64,000 nt of DNA from Sphagnum compactum. Lineage: Eukaryota > Bryophyta > Sphagnopsida > Sphagnales. Position 1 is the first letter of the stretch. Every line of letters starts with the position of its first letter. The DNA is taken from contig OZ234494.1 of NCBI GenBank assembly GCA_965153455.1, positions 19,344,001 through 19,408,000 on the forward strand, in the 5' to 3' direction. Made by a program: the position numbers and the translations under genes. A model generated the notes under the pieces. It was not told the DNA's origin and searched no databases. It saw nothing but the letters and a program-made list of their open reading frames with translations. This document shows, in pieces, positions 24,721-36,860 of this stretch.

Positions 24721-27440
24721 TCACTTACTTAATCAAGTATTGGTTGATCTACTAAGTTGGAATACATATACAACTATTGATCTTGTAGTATTATGATCTC
24801 GAAACGAATTTACATTTACAAAAGAATTTAGTTTGACTTCTCCTACCAATGTAAACATGAGCCCAAAATCAACTACCTCCCAAAAATATTTAAAATTCCT
24901 TTTGATAACCTTCATATGTGGATTCTATGAATCAATTATTGTAACTTAAAGTCTATTTCAACATTGACAAAACAAATAATTTTATAAAAAAAATCATTAG
25001 TTTTAAAACTTTTAAATTATTGAATTTTTTCATGATTTATTATGATATTTTCACATGAATAATGAAATTATTCAAAGTGCAGCCTATGATAATTACGACA
25101 ATTTTCAACATGTCAACTTCATATTTTCACAAAAATTCATTTCACTATTTTGAAGATTATTTAATGACAAAATTGACTTTAGAGTAAGGTATATATTGTT
25201 GTTGGCCACTCCCATAAATATAGGAAATGTTGAATCATGTGTTAGGGAGGCAAATTAGTTTCTTCAACATTATATAATATAGTATAGATGAATGTCCACC
25301 TTTTCTTCATTCACGTCAACTAAAAGCTTGGAGTTCTTGAATCTCTACCATTGGTGTAGGATTGGCATTACATTCCTTTAAAGTAAGATTTTTAATTAAA
25401 CTTATGTTCAACAAACATATTCCCTTTGGATCATGGAAATTATTAAAGAAAAGTAGATAAATTTATTTGAAGGTGAAGTTTCATGTTTCCAAATTGAAAC
25501 ATCTTGAATATGTTAATGAGTTGTTGAGTGAACTATTTAATCTTTTTTGGATTACTTATTGTTAGAAGCAAATTGTTTACATAGATTATTAAAATTGCCA
25601 TTTTCTAACTTCTAGTGCATGCAGTATAGGTTGTGATTCACAATGTTTTCAACTAATCCTTTTTTGAAATAATTATCAATTTCTTCATATTTCACGCCCT
25701 TGGTGTTTTCTTTAAATCCATGCAATACTTTTATCAACTTATACACCTTTGAGCTTCTTGACTTGGCACTTCAAAACCTTCAATTGGAGCATGTACACCT
25801 CTTCTTTTAATTTAATATTAAAAAATGGGCCCAAACACATGGTGCAATATTCAAACAAAATGCAAAAGCAAAGTTTGTTAGAGCAATGAAAACATACCAA
25901 GATGTTGTGTCTTTTGCATAATCAAACTTTGTAAATGGCATGGGGACTATACAACCACCAAACCGATGGACATTATATTTAGGGGAAAATCATGAAAAAG
26001 AAGCAAAAGCTATAAAAAATTGTAGAAAAAATCTAAGGTTTGTGCTTCTTGTACCATAAAATCAAACAATCAAATATTTGTTCTTAGATGGATGCCAAAA
26101 ACACAAGTTAAAAATTTGAAAACAATAATTATTGAATCATGTCACTATCTATTGAGATATAGGCTTGGTTAGTTTTAGAGCCATCGTAGTTCAACTTTAA
26201 AAGTTTTTTGACATTAGTCATAAGTCTTTATAGTATTTACATACATACGTGTTGTGAATATTTTTTGATTTTCATGATTTTCTGATGCATGAAATGAAGT
26301 TTAGACTTATGTCAAATGTACACATAATTAAGAGATATATGTACCCTAACTTTGCTATAAAGAACTATGCTTGACCCTTTCGATCACATGGATCAAATAT
26401 TGTAGAAATGCTTTTATTTCAATGTATAACAAGAACAAATAATACATAAACCAATATTTTACAAATGTTTGTTCAAACTCTACACATGCCTTAACACAAT
26501 AGCAAAAATTCCTTTATTCCAAGTTTGTATGCTTGATTTTTTTTCAACATTCAAAATTAAAACTAAAAGATTTGAAAATTATCATTAAGATACAAGCATC
26601 CCACCTTGAACTTTACAATGATATAGTATTCCTATTGAACGAATTTGATTCATTTTTGGAGCAAAATACTTGTTACCTTTTGTTGCAATAATTGTTAAAT
26701 AAGTAACATATCAAATTGTTACACAATCAACCCTAGGTTTTCTAATATATTCATTTGTGAAATTAACTCATCAAGATAGAGAACACATTTTATTGCATTT
26801 CTCTTAGTTACAATATGGACATCATTAAGGAAAACATGAAATGTTTTGTGAAACAATTTTGCATAATAATAATAATAATAATAATTATTAATGTCTAACA
26901 TGTAATTGTTTTTTATAATTGCAAAAATCTCATATCATGTGCTTGTAGGATTTCCTACTTGCTAGAATCCAATTGAATAACTTAGCCTAGCATGGATCTA
27001 TACATGTTCTAGATGTTGCAAATGCTTGTTGTTGAGGTTAGATAGATTGATCAAATCTTTATAGTGAACGTGACAACAATTGGATATACACATGTTTTTA
27101 AGTCAAAACTCAAAAGATCATGGTCCATGTACTCATTTTCTTGTGAGCACAATTGCTTTTTGTGCATTCGAAGAGCTTCCAACTTCATTCACAAATGTAA
27201 GGAACAATGGAAGAAACCATTAAGGAACAAGTGGAAGGAGGTTTGCGGCATGAAGTGGAAGAAACAAACCTCCTTGACACTCTTCATCTTCTTCTTGCAA
27301 ACTTCTTTAACTCCTCGAAAGCTTGAAAAATAACCTAATACTTTTGAGATGTTAATTTGGGCGAGGGTTCAATTTTCTTGAGACCTCAATTGTAAGATGA
27401 TGTGAGCCCTTCTAGAGCCAACAAATTGGCTAAACCCCAA

Positions 27441-27794
27441 TAGGCTGCTGCCTCCACAACAAACTACCTTCCTTATTTTAAATATTTCGAAATTTGGCGA
27501 ATTTGTTCCCAAAAAAAGATTATTGCTACAGAATATTCACTTTTAAAAATTTTAATTTTCGTATTTGGGCGAAATTTCATATGTTAAGAAAAAAAAACGC
27601 TGGTTGGGCCGGGTCGGGTCGGGTCGGGTCGGGTCGGTCTCCACATGGAAAGTAGTCAGGACCGCCATTCTCTCATTGGGCGTTCGTTCCGTCCAACAAG
27701 TCTGTGTGTTGCAAATCTTGTGTCGCATTGTTTCGCACTCGTTTCTGTCGCTCGCTGCGAGTTCGGGGAGAGTTGGTGTTGTCGATCGGCAGCG
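27441..27794 (+). promoter_or_regulatory. probable promoter and 5' UTR of TML, with (GGGTC)n
   Basis: Part of a foldback-family relic (GAAATTTGGCGAA-like motifs) ends near 27.59 kb. A (GGGTC)5 array follows at 27,610-27,637, and then gene-like leader sequence runs into the ATG at 27,795. The G-runs are on the sense strand, about 160 bp before the start codon. Exact transcription start is not determinable by eye. Confidence 0.5.
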
Positions 27795-30700
27795 ATGGCG
27801 TGCTTGGCGTTGTCTTTACAGCCGGTGAACGGCCCCGACGTTCTCCTACAAACGTATGTGCTCTTCACACTTTGATGACATTGTTTGTTTTTCACGGTTT
27901 GTCATGTTCTTCTTTTGTTGTCTACTTTTTCACAAGATTTGGATCTCACCTGATCCAAGAGTATAGACGATGATGAAGTAGGTTTCTACGATTAAGAATA
28001 GGCTCTTCGGCCGGGGATTTGTTGCGATCCTTCCGGCATCTGTTCTCCTCTAAGAGCGAAGTCTGATAACAAATCAAGTATTTCATTTTTTTGTTCAAGA
28101 TGTCTGAGCTTCTTTTCGGCTATTAGAATCAATTTTAGGGTTAGGGATTGAGCTCGATCGATTTCTGCAATCTTGCAAATAAGTTGAGAAGTTGAAATTA
28201 GTTATGTGTGTTTGCCATGGATTTATATTGAAAAAAGTTATGTGTCTTTTTTTGGTTTTGTTCCTGGCAGACGAGAATGGTTTCCACCTGCTAGAGCGGC
28301 GGTCGCATCGTTCAGTTTTCGAACCACGAGGGCTGAGTATGCGAGTAATAGGCATGACCCTATGGATGAACTCAGCCCTGGGTGAGTTGTGCACCTCTTT
28401 TAAAGAAACCTCGTTATAAAAAAGGGATGTGATTTGAAAAACAAGATAAGAAGGAGTAACGTTAAAAGTTGCATTCTTACAGGGGTAGCCATTTTTGTGC
28501 AATTGATATAAACTTAATATGAAGATCTCAAACAAGATTCTACCAAGTGTACTTACAAATGGTGAGGCTAAAAGGAACTTCAGATGCTTGGGTTGGAATG
28601 TTCACAATGTAGGTGGGTGGTGTGGAGAGGAAAAAGAAAGTTATGAATTCAACAGGTCCATTAATCCTGTTCAAGATCAGCTTTTAAACCTTGGGCAACA
28701 GGTTATTGGGTGCTGATGAAATTAGGGCATGATTTCTACTATGGACACTAAAGGGTCACAGAGAGGGAATGCCCAACTATTGATTCTCAGTGTGTAAACA
28801 CAAAGAGGACTGTGCTCAATTTTCAACACTGTGGCAAGGTTATGGCATCCAAAGGGAAGCCCTTTTCCTAAAGCACCAAAAGCCTTGTTCAAGCACCTTT
28901 GTCTGCCAATGTTCAAGTTACAATGCTGCTTACCCATGAAACCTTACGGGCTGTATGCTTTGTGATTGATTATGCACAACACAGGTCATGCTTGTGTGAA
29001 TAGTAAGCTAGCACATATCTGGAATGCTCATACAATCCATATGCCCCAAAGTAAGTCCCACTCTTGGAGTGAGAACATGGGGTCTGTGGCATCATGTCCA
29101 CTCACTCAAAGGTTATAGAAAGCACATGTACACAAGTACTGTCTCTAATGTGGTTTGTATCAGTATTCTGATGCCAGTCAACCCCTTTTTTTTGGCTGTT
29201 AAAGACTTGGGGATGAAGCACTGGCAGCATCAAGTGGACAAGTGGTGGTTGGCAAGGAAAGCAAGTATGGGATCTTCACCCTTCTTAATGCTCCTCGATA
29301 TCATCATTGGGGCCTGTCACATTTGACAGACAGTTTTCCACCTTGGGTCTATTGTCATCCAAATAAAATTCTCCTACTCTTTTCTCATGCTGGATCTGAT
29401 GTGTGTGCACAGGTACCGAGTGATTTATCGGCTGGTAAATACAGTCTATGTGCTTGGCATAACAAGTGCTGACTTGGATGATGTCGACTCAAATATCTTC
29501 GCATGTGCATGCATGGTCAACCAGGCTGTCAGGTCTTTGTTTGTTTTACCCCTACACCCAGTTTTTCTTGTGGGCCTTAGGGGCAATCCTCTGCCCTTCT
29601 CTCAATATCACTGTGATCTTCCAAAGAATAAGGAATGTTCATGATAATGAAATGAATATAACTCTTCCAAAGGGTTGGGGACTTGGTTTTACAGTGTGGT
29701 GGTGGCAGCCTGCAAAGGTGTTGACGTTACTCCTGACAAGCTTAGCCGTAAGTACACGGAGGTGAGCATGGAACTTTCAGATTTGAGAAGTTCTTGTATC
29801 TATCTCATGGTGTCCCAGAGCTTTCTGGATGTTCCAGAAATTCATACATTCATCCACGTTTCTCTTTGGTGATTAAAGCATTCGTTTCTGCTTCTTAGAA
29901 TTCTTTTTTCTTGGCATCCTCATTAATGTTGTCGAACTATAATTGTGAGTCAAATACAGGTGTACATGGCATTGGATGTGGTCCTCCATGGAGTCAGTGC
30001 TGCACGGCTATCAACAATACTCTCCACTTTCCATGCTGAGGGTGTGTCGAATATTGTTACATCAGCAACTGAATTAGAGAATAAATCTCGAGGGGCCGAT
30101 AGCTGGAATCAAGTGAAGGTGTACCCCCTAGATCGTCTTTCCAACATTGAGGTAGGGGGGCCTGTTCTTTCACAAGCATCCTAAGTTGAGGAGAGCTTGA
30201 TTTCACCAACATATTGCAAGTGATTGAGAGGCAACTAGTGCTCATGCCATCTTTCTTCCTGAAGTTTTCTCTGCTTACATTAATGCATTTTCAAAATTCA
30301 CCTCCAAGAGAGCACTAAAAATCTTAATAATTTCATGCTAATTTCTTGGATTGTTCAAATTGCTGTATTGCACAAGTCATTGGTTAGAGTTGCTTATAGA
30401 TTGATTATTGGGCAGTTTGTTTTAGGGTTCTTGTTGGCAGATGTGATCATATTCCTGTTAACTTGTGTATGTGCTCTTTGTATGAGAGGCTGTAAGGTCC
30501 TCATGCATGTGAAGAAGCTGTTGGAGTTTGATTTTGGTTTTCTCTTTGTTCTTTTCCTTGGCTACAGTAGCTGATTGTCTAATATGCCCTCATGCTGGAG
30601 TAGGTGCTTTCAAACACAACTTTTGAATTACCAGAGGAAACCCTAGCAGCAGGTGATGAAGCAGCAGCTGCATTTGGGACTCCATCACAAACCTCTGGAA

Positions 30701-33700
30701 CTGCTACTCCTGTATGTACAACAATCCTGTCCTGAACTTTTCCTGATTGCGGCAGGATTACAGAATTTGTCAACTAATAGAATTGATCATCTGTGGTCAA
30801 CTTTTGAGGTCATGGTCAGGAACAGACAATGACATGGTTTTGTAATGCTCTCTGGCCTTTGAACCAGCATTTAGTGTGTCCTTTTTTTCTCTAGAATCGT
30901 TTTGGTAAGAGCTTAGTTTCTGTGTGCAGCAATCAAGAATTCTGAATGTCTTCACTAACTAGGCTGTTGTTTTGGGCAAACTTTGACAGGCATCCCAACA
31001 GTCAGAAGAAAAGCCCAACACGCCAAATGCAGATCCATTTGCTGCCAGTGATGCTATAGTTACACCAGAGAGTGATCTTGTTGGAAAGTTCCAGAAATCA
31101 AAAGATGCTCAACTTGATGTCACGGCAGGGCTTGCAGATCTGACAGTCCCTACTCTTCCTCTGGGTGGCAACAGTGCTCAGTCTACTTCAGTAGCCATAG
31201 AAGGTTTTGAAGGAGATTATGGAGGTGTTGAATTTGGGGATGAAGCAGGTGGGTTTGGTGATGCTTTTGAGGGCTTCAATGAAGCCTTTGGAGGAGGTTT
31301 GGATCCTTCTGAATTTGGAGCCACTACCGCGCCAAAGGATAAAGCACCAGGGCTTGGTGGACTTGAACTTCTTGAAGGAGGTGGTATCAGTAATCAAGCT
31401 GGGAAGGTCCCAGGAGCTGCTGATGGAGCTACAAAGCCAACAGGGGCTCTTGAGCTTTCTGGTTTTGATCAATTTTCAGGTTCTTTCAGATTTGTTATCA
31501 TGTAGGTCACTTCCAATCAGGATATTGATGAATCATGGAGCTTAATGTGTTCCCATTGAGAGAGGCCTTCTGTTTCTTCTTTTATTCTCTATCCATTCTT
31601 TGAACTGCTGTGGACTTGATATCCTGAACCCAAAAAAGTGCAATGCAGTTTCCATCTGAAATAACCAAAGTTTCAATGTTGCAGGTGGTATGGTTGAAAA
31701 GGCAGCCCCAATCAAGGGCCCAGTGCTCTGGCTTACGGAGGAGATTAGTGCAGAGTTTGAGGGCTTGACCCTTCTTCGTGTGGGGCTACAAGGTTCTGTG
31801 CAGTTGCAGACTCTCCCATCCTCTGGTTCTGGCAACAAAAGTGACATTGAGTTCTCATTCTCACTTGATGGGGCTGCTGGAATCAAGGTAGATATTACTT
31901 CCCAATATCCAGACCCTTAAGAGTACATTAAATTCAGTATTTGGAACCCTAGTGGTGAAATTAGTGTAAGTATCAAAGCAGAATAGGAGATCTGCCTGTT
32001 TTTTCCTTAGATGAGACAATTCATCTTCCTGCATCATGCCTGGATTCTGATTTGATGTGTTAGAGCAGAGGGCAGTTGTGCAGACTTCAGTGACAAGTAG
32101 TCTGGGAAAGGGACTCTTCCATGTGCGGACAGCACCATCAGACAAGCCTCTGACTCTTGTGAAATATCGCCTGCAACCTCGCTTCACTCCCCTACCTCTA
32201 CGGGTCAGGTAATCAACTATATGTGTTTCGTCACATATATAGAAAACTTTAGCAGCTTGATCTGGAGAACACAAGAGGTTCAGTGTTACAGACAAGGTTT
32301 TTGGATTCTCTCTCTCTCTCTCGTCTCCCTTGTTAGAAATAAGCTTTATGTCCTATGACCACATCAATAGCAGCTTAAAGAAGACCAGGGGAGCTTTGAT
32401 ACCTTCTAGGTTGTGGAAGTAGTTCCACATTCTGATAGGAGTTAGGGTCTGTAGCAAGAGTACTGTAGCACATGAAGGCATGCAACAGGGATGAGATTTC
32501 TAAGTTATACTGCAGTCAAGTTAGTGTGGTCTACCCTAGTAATACTATGCTGTTGGCTAATCTGTTTTGGATCTGGCTGAAAACACAGGTTATTCACAAA
32601 GTCGGAGGATTCATTGCTCAGTATTATGGTGCAGGTAAGACTTTCCCTTTCTATCTTATATGGACTGGCTGAACAGAGTCACATTGCTTCAAACAGTCTA
32701 GGACATATCTGATCCTTACACAAAAAGATTATGTGTATGCAGTACGTTGCCAATCCCTATCTGCCAGGTGTACTGAAGGATGTGAACTTCATCTTGAGTT
32801 TGCCATTTTCTCCAATTTCACTGAAGATGTCTCCAAGGTGTGCACCTCAACTTCAATTTGTTGTGGACAGTTGGAGCTACCTCCTCTGCTTATTTTTTGT
32901 TGTAGGTTTTTTTTGACAAGTCTACAAACATAGGTTAAGGTGTCTAGGGCTGAAATCCTTGAATAGTTTATGAAGCCCCAAGGAATCTTAAGCTCCAGAA
33001 TCCAATCCTATCCCTGAGATTCATAGGGATTTAGGTCAGATGTTGTACTCAATGTCAGAGCAAATTTCACCCATTCATTCTTCTGCTACAAGATCACAGT
33101 GCTGCTTGGGACTGTGGTGAACTCAAATTCTTGCCTGCCCTGATATGGGAGATACATTGACAGAAGCCCAAGATCCACAATTTGCATCTCTGGGATGAGC
33201 TCTGGAGTCATGAAACTTAGAATAAGGGCCACACTGATGCAGCAACCAACTGTGTCACTGTCCAAATAACTCAGCCATACTGAAAGTGCTTAAGTCAACT
33301 TAGGATAATTCCATTGACTGCTAATCTTGATTCTCTTGGGCTCATTGATGAATTCCTGAGAATCTAAACTCTTCTTAGAGGGTGGACTGTTAGTTCAACA
33401 ATCTGACACTCTATGATGGGGAAAATTAGGGGTACTCTGGACCGGACTTCCAATGAGCTGAGATGGCAGGTGCCCCACATTGAGGTGTGTGTCTTTTCAT
33501 TATCTCCTTGGATTTTCTTCTCACTGTGCTTGGATTGGAAACCCTGTACCACCTGTCAAAAATATATAAGCTGTTCAAACCTCATATGTTGCTTCCTGTC
33601 ATACCTTCAATTTTTAGCCTAGAATATTTCTGCTGCTCTTTCTTCTGGTGCCTTGTGTCAAATGAGTGGATTACCGTACTATCTTCATTGAAATTCCAGC

Positions 33701-34177
33701 TTTGATATACAAGGATGGATTGTGGTTATGACAAGGTTTTATTCAAGCTGGCTATCAAGCAGGGCCATGTTATCTATCACTTACTTAGAGTGTTCACCTG
33801 ATATTTTCTGCCATGTGAATTGAGCAAGTGGTATAGGCAAATTTGGGAGCATCGGGAAGTTGAATCCAGTCATTAGGGACAATTTTCAGGTTGGAACTTC
33901 AGAATGGTCATCAGTTTGAAATTTCTTGTGTATGGAATAGGTGAATGCTCCCCCACAACGGTTGCGTGCACAATTGCCAATTGGACCCAAACTAGAGGAG
34001 CCAACTTCAAATGGAAATGGACATGTGGAGAAACCCAAAATTGTTGTAAGAGTTGAATTTTCCTGCTCTGGAGAAACATCACTATCAGGCATTGTTATCT
34101 CACCAACAGCTAAAGATACATCCAATTTTACAGTTGTGGAGAACATTTGCAAAGCGGGTCAATATTTGTGTTCATGA
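27795..34177 (+). CDS. TML: TPLATE-complex muniscin-like subunit TML
   Basis: Spliced model of 14 coding exons: 27795-27853, 28271-28381, 29205-29264, 29413-29532, 29695-29761, 29960-30151, 30604-30711, 30990-31479, 31685-31887, 32069-32208, 32589-32634, 32743-32837, 33430-33484, 33941-34177. The frame is continuous and gives 660 aa, against about 625 in Arabidopsis TML. TML is a core subunit of the plant TPLATE (TSET-related) adaptor complex for clathrin-mediated endocytosis and cell-plate traffic. Family blocks include the N-terminus MACLALSLQPVNGPDVLLQT, REWFPPARA, VIYRLVNTVYVLGIT, VDVTPDKLSRKY, VYMALDVVLHGVS, RGADSW, then an acidic linker with NADPF (252-256), a DPF-type endocytic peptide. 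The C-terminal mu-homology domain (about 405-660) contains RTAPSDKPL, FTPLPLRVR, QYVANPYLP, ELRWQVP and TSLSG, ending GQYLCS. Splice phases fit the conserved blocks exactly. Exon 3, after an acceptor TGTTAAAG, is the least canonical junction. Confidence 0.94.
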
Positions 34178-35932
34178 CATGGCAGTATGTAAATATTCTT
34201 CCAAAGTTTGCGACATTCTTCAATGTCCACTGTTTTTGTCTTTCAGGTAGCTTGGTCAATATAGCGTTAGATGTGTTTTTCTTCTCGCTTCTATGCCTAT
34301 GCCAGTGACCACACTACAACACTTTGATGATATAGAAAGGAGCCAAATATACCCAGAACACCACTGCATTATTAGCTCCATTAGCTTCTCATTGAATTAG
34401 AGGATTGGCTACATTTAGCATATCACCCAAGTAGGTCATCTTGTACACTAATAAATGTGCAGTTGGTGTCTATTATCCTATCTTCACTTTTCAGGTCAGA
34501 ACAAGATTGAGGTACACTATGCTTGAAGAACTGTTCTTTCTATGTTCAGCTGCTGAATTCAATATGATGTTTGTTCTCATTCCTGTATCTTAAAGGAAGA
34601 TGGTTTTTCCTGCTCTGTTTAGGCATAGTTTGTTTTTGGTGGTCATGAGTGACATGGAAGGTTAAGGATGAATCAGTTGATTTGACTCAAAACTGGAATT
34701 GTCAGGTGGTTACTTATGGTCGGGTTGTGGAATGAATGCCCATTCCTAATTTTCTGCTGGTGCACTGTACATACATCAGTACTAAGTGCAACTCCACTGG
34801 TGCACTGCACAGCAAATTAAAATTGGATGAAGAAAAGTCAAAACATGCCGGTTTAGCTCAGCAAAATGGTTTTGCTGAGCATTTTTTCAGGCGATGTTGA
34901 GGCTGGCAAAAGGCATAGCAAAGCTTAACAATTGCTGTTGATTGGCTAGATGGTTTGATGGGTCCAGGTGGGTTGCTATTGATAGTCTCCCACCATTTGC
35001 TGTATCAATTTCTACTACATCCTGGTATGGATACCCTTTTAAAACAATTCATACCAGCCCCCTTGCCCAAGACTCTGTTTTGGCTGGTATGAGGCAGGTA
35101 TATACTAACCTGGTATTGAAACTAGGATGAAACTGGTACAAAACTGGGATTACCTCAGGTCCCTACTAGGTTGGTACTGGCACAAGGCTGGTACTGCCTG
35201 AGGTCATAGCAGCCTGGTAGGTTCCTTGATACCAGGCACAAGCCTATATACCATACCAACAAGGTCTTTTCTCTGAGTGCAAAGCCCAAGCAACTTAGAC
35301 TAAGGTGTACTGGTATTGATACCAGGCACAAGCGTATATATACCATAACAACATGATCTATTTCTCTCAGTGCAAAGCCCAAACACTTCAGACATTTTTA
35401 CTGATGTCTTTTTTGTCATGTATAGAGACTCATTATATTTGAGATAATGTACTTCTGTGCCTTTTTTTTCACTTGCAATTGTCTGTTGCCCGTGGCTTCT
35501 TAAATATCCAATAATTTGTTGCATTTTCATCAATGTATGAAGTGATCATTGCAGGGAGTACTCATGTTGGTAATGTGATGAATCTTGATAGCAAAGCAAA
35601 GTGGTCTTCAACCAGATGGGGGAATCCGACTGTATACATCTGATCACCTGGGATTGCAATGTTCTGCCAATTCTTTGAGCATAAGGAGGAAACAAGAATG
35701 TGTTCTAAGATGATATGATGTAAACTTGCCAAACTCTATTGCAACAGAGAAGTACAACCAAGGAGCCCGGAGGAGTGGAGATGCAAAAGGAAAGGGATAT
35801 AATCAATTCCTATTTCTACAGCCAGAGTGAACTAACAGCTCTGTGTGGACCAACTGCACCAGTGCACAAGGAAGGAAGGATGGATGATGGGTGGACAGGA
35901 AACACCTTTCTGTTGGGTTTCCTTGGCTAGTT
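34178..35932. other. TML 3' flank and non-coding spacer with a short tandem duplication
   Basis: Gene-like composition continues for some hundreds of bases past the TML stop, consistent with a 3' UTR. A tandem duplication with a period of about 92 bp lies near 35,226-35,394, containing TTGATACCAGGCACAAGC. Several TGGTAC/GTACCA-rich motifs lie in 35,080-35,240. No protein-like frame was found. Confidence 0.45.
35226..35396. repeat. 92-bp tandem duplication
   Basis: Copy 1 starts TTGATACCAGGCACAAGCCT near 35,227 and copy 2 starts TTGATACCAGGCACAAGCGT near 35,318. Both end in a block containing AGTGCAAAGCCCAA. Identity is high but imperfect. Confidence 0.8.
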
Positions 35933-36860
35933 CAGTTTTGTGATTTAGCCCAAGTGATGATCATCCGTAAAAAAATATTATTATTAAATATATATATCGC
36001 CAAATTTGGCTGTAAGTAAGATACAAAAGTGAAAGAAAGTTTAAGCATCATACTATATTTTTGGCTACTTGTAACCAAATGGAGCTTATTAGAAATCTGG
36101 CAATTTCTGTTAATTATTTTCTCTAAATCTTGTGTGAGTAAAACCCCCCAAAACACATCTTTTTTCACATTTTCTGTTTTTGAGATTGTCAGAAAAGAAC
36201 ACTCTGGAGTCTCTGGACCCCCAGTGGTTAGCTCAGATGCTATAGTTTTGCCTGCCAAGCCTATTAACAACCCAACTAGCCCTTACCTACATGGTAACTA
36301 TCTACATGCACACACTTACTTTGATCACCTATTGTCCTACCTACCTACCTACCTACCTATCTACAGGACCATTTTTTCATAAGATAGGTTACCAAGGTGA
36401 AACCCAACTTCAACTCAATTAGGATTCAACCACAGTAGGGGATTGTACTCTGAAGTGCCCTTTCATAGGGTGGGGTGTGAGGAGGCGTTGGTGGGGTGGA
36501 TGTATGTAAGGGCAAAATGTAAGAAGGTAGTGTCCAGCCATTCAATGCTGCCATGAATGAAAAATAAAAGGTTGACTTGAACATCCAATATGGTTTGATG
36601 TCCTCTAACTTTTTGCCTTGCTATATATATGATGCCAACTTATACACATGATTTTTCATGGACAAAAAAGACCCAAATTTGTCAAAATTTGAGATTTTTT
36701 TCTCTCCAAGTAGCCATATTTTTATGATAAGTTCTAGCAGGAGGCCAGAATATAGAAGGATTCTTCATTTTATTTTATTTTAAGGTTTAGATTATAGCCA
36801 AATTGTGCTAGATTTTCTTCTAGACAATCATCACTTTGGCTACATTACAAAATTGGGGGA
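35933..36860. mobile_element. foldback element of the GCCAAATTTGGCT family, about 0.93 kb
   Basis: The left arm begins CAGTTTTGTGATTTAGCCCA at 35,933 and includes CGCCAAATTTGGCTGTAAG near 36,000. The right arm ends ATCACTTTGGCTACATTACA then AAATTGGGG near 36,856. Reverse-complementing the right arm matches the left arm in order, including GCCCAAGTGATGATCATCC versus GCCAAAGTGATGATTGTC. An inner pair, TTTTTGGCTACTTG near 36,060 versus CAAGTAGCCATATTTTTATG near 36,707, extends the arms to roughly 180 bp. The interior includes a (CTAC)n microsatellite near 36,338-36,364. There is no transposase frame. Confidence 0.65.
36338..36365. repeat. (CTAC)n microsatellite
   Basis: Five to six consecutive CTAC units, ending in CTATCTACAGG, lie inside the 35.9-36.9 kb foldback element. 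Confidence 0.8.

Larger units (their letters stand above)
22291..27440. other. AT-rich, gene-free region of decayed repeats
   Basis: No intact coding region is seen. A degenerate tandem duplication with a period of about 121 bp lies at about 22,815-23,010. A 49-bp sequence is repeated in the same orientation at 23,362-23,410 and 24,370-24,418 with about 43 matches. Copia-like coding fragments are visible on the - strand near 24.4-24.7 kb. An (AAT)n run lies near 26,866-26,885. The rest looks like anciently decayed transposon DNA with nothing else I can identify. Confidence 0.5.

Noticed and set aside
31207-31545. 112-codon + strand frame overlapping TML exon 8
   Set aside because: It is a shifted frame inside a confidently assigned TML exon.
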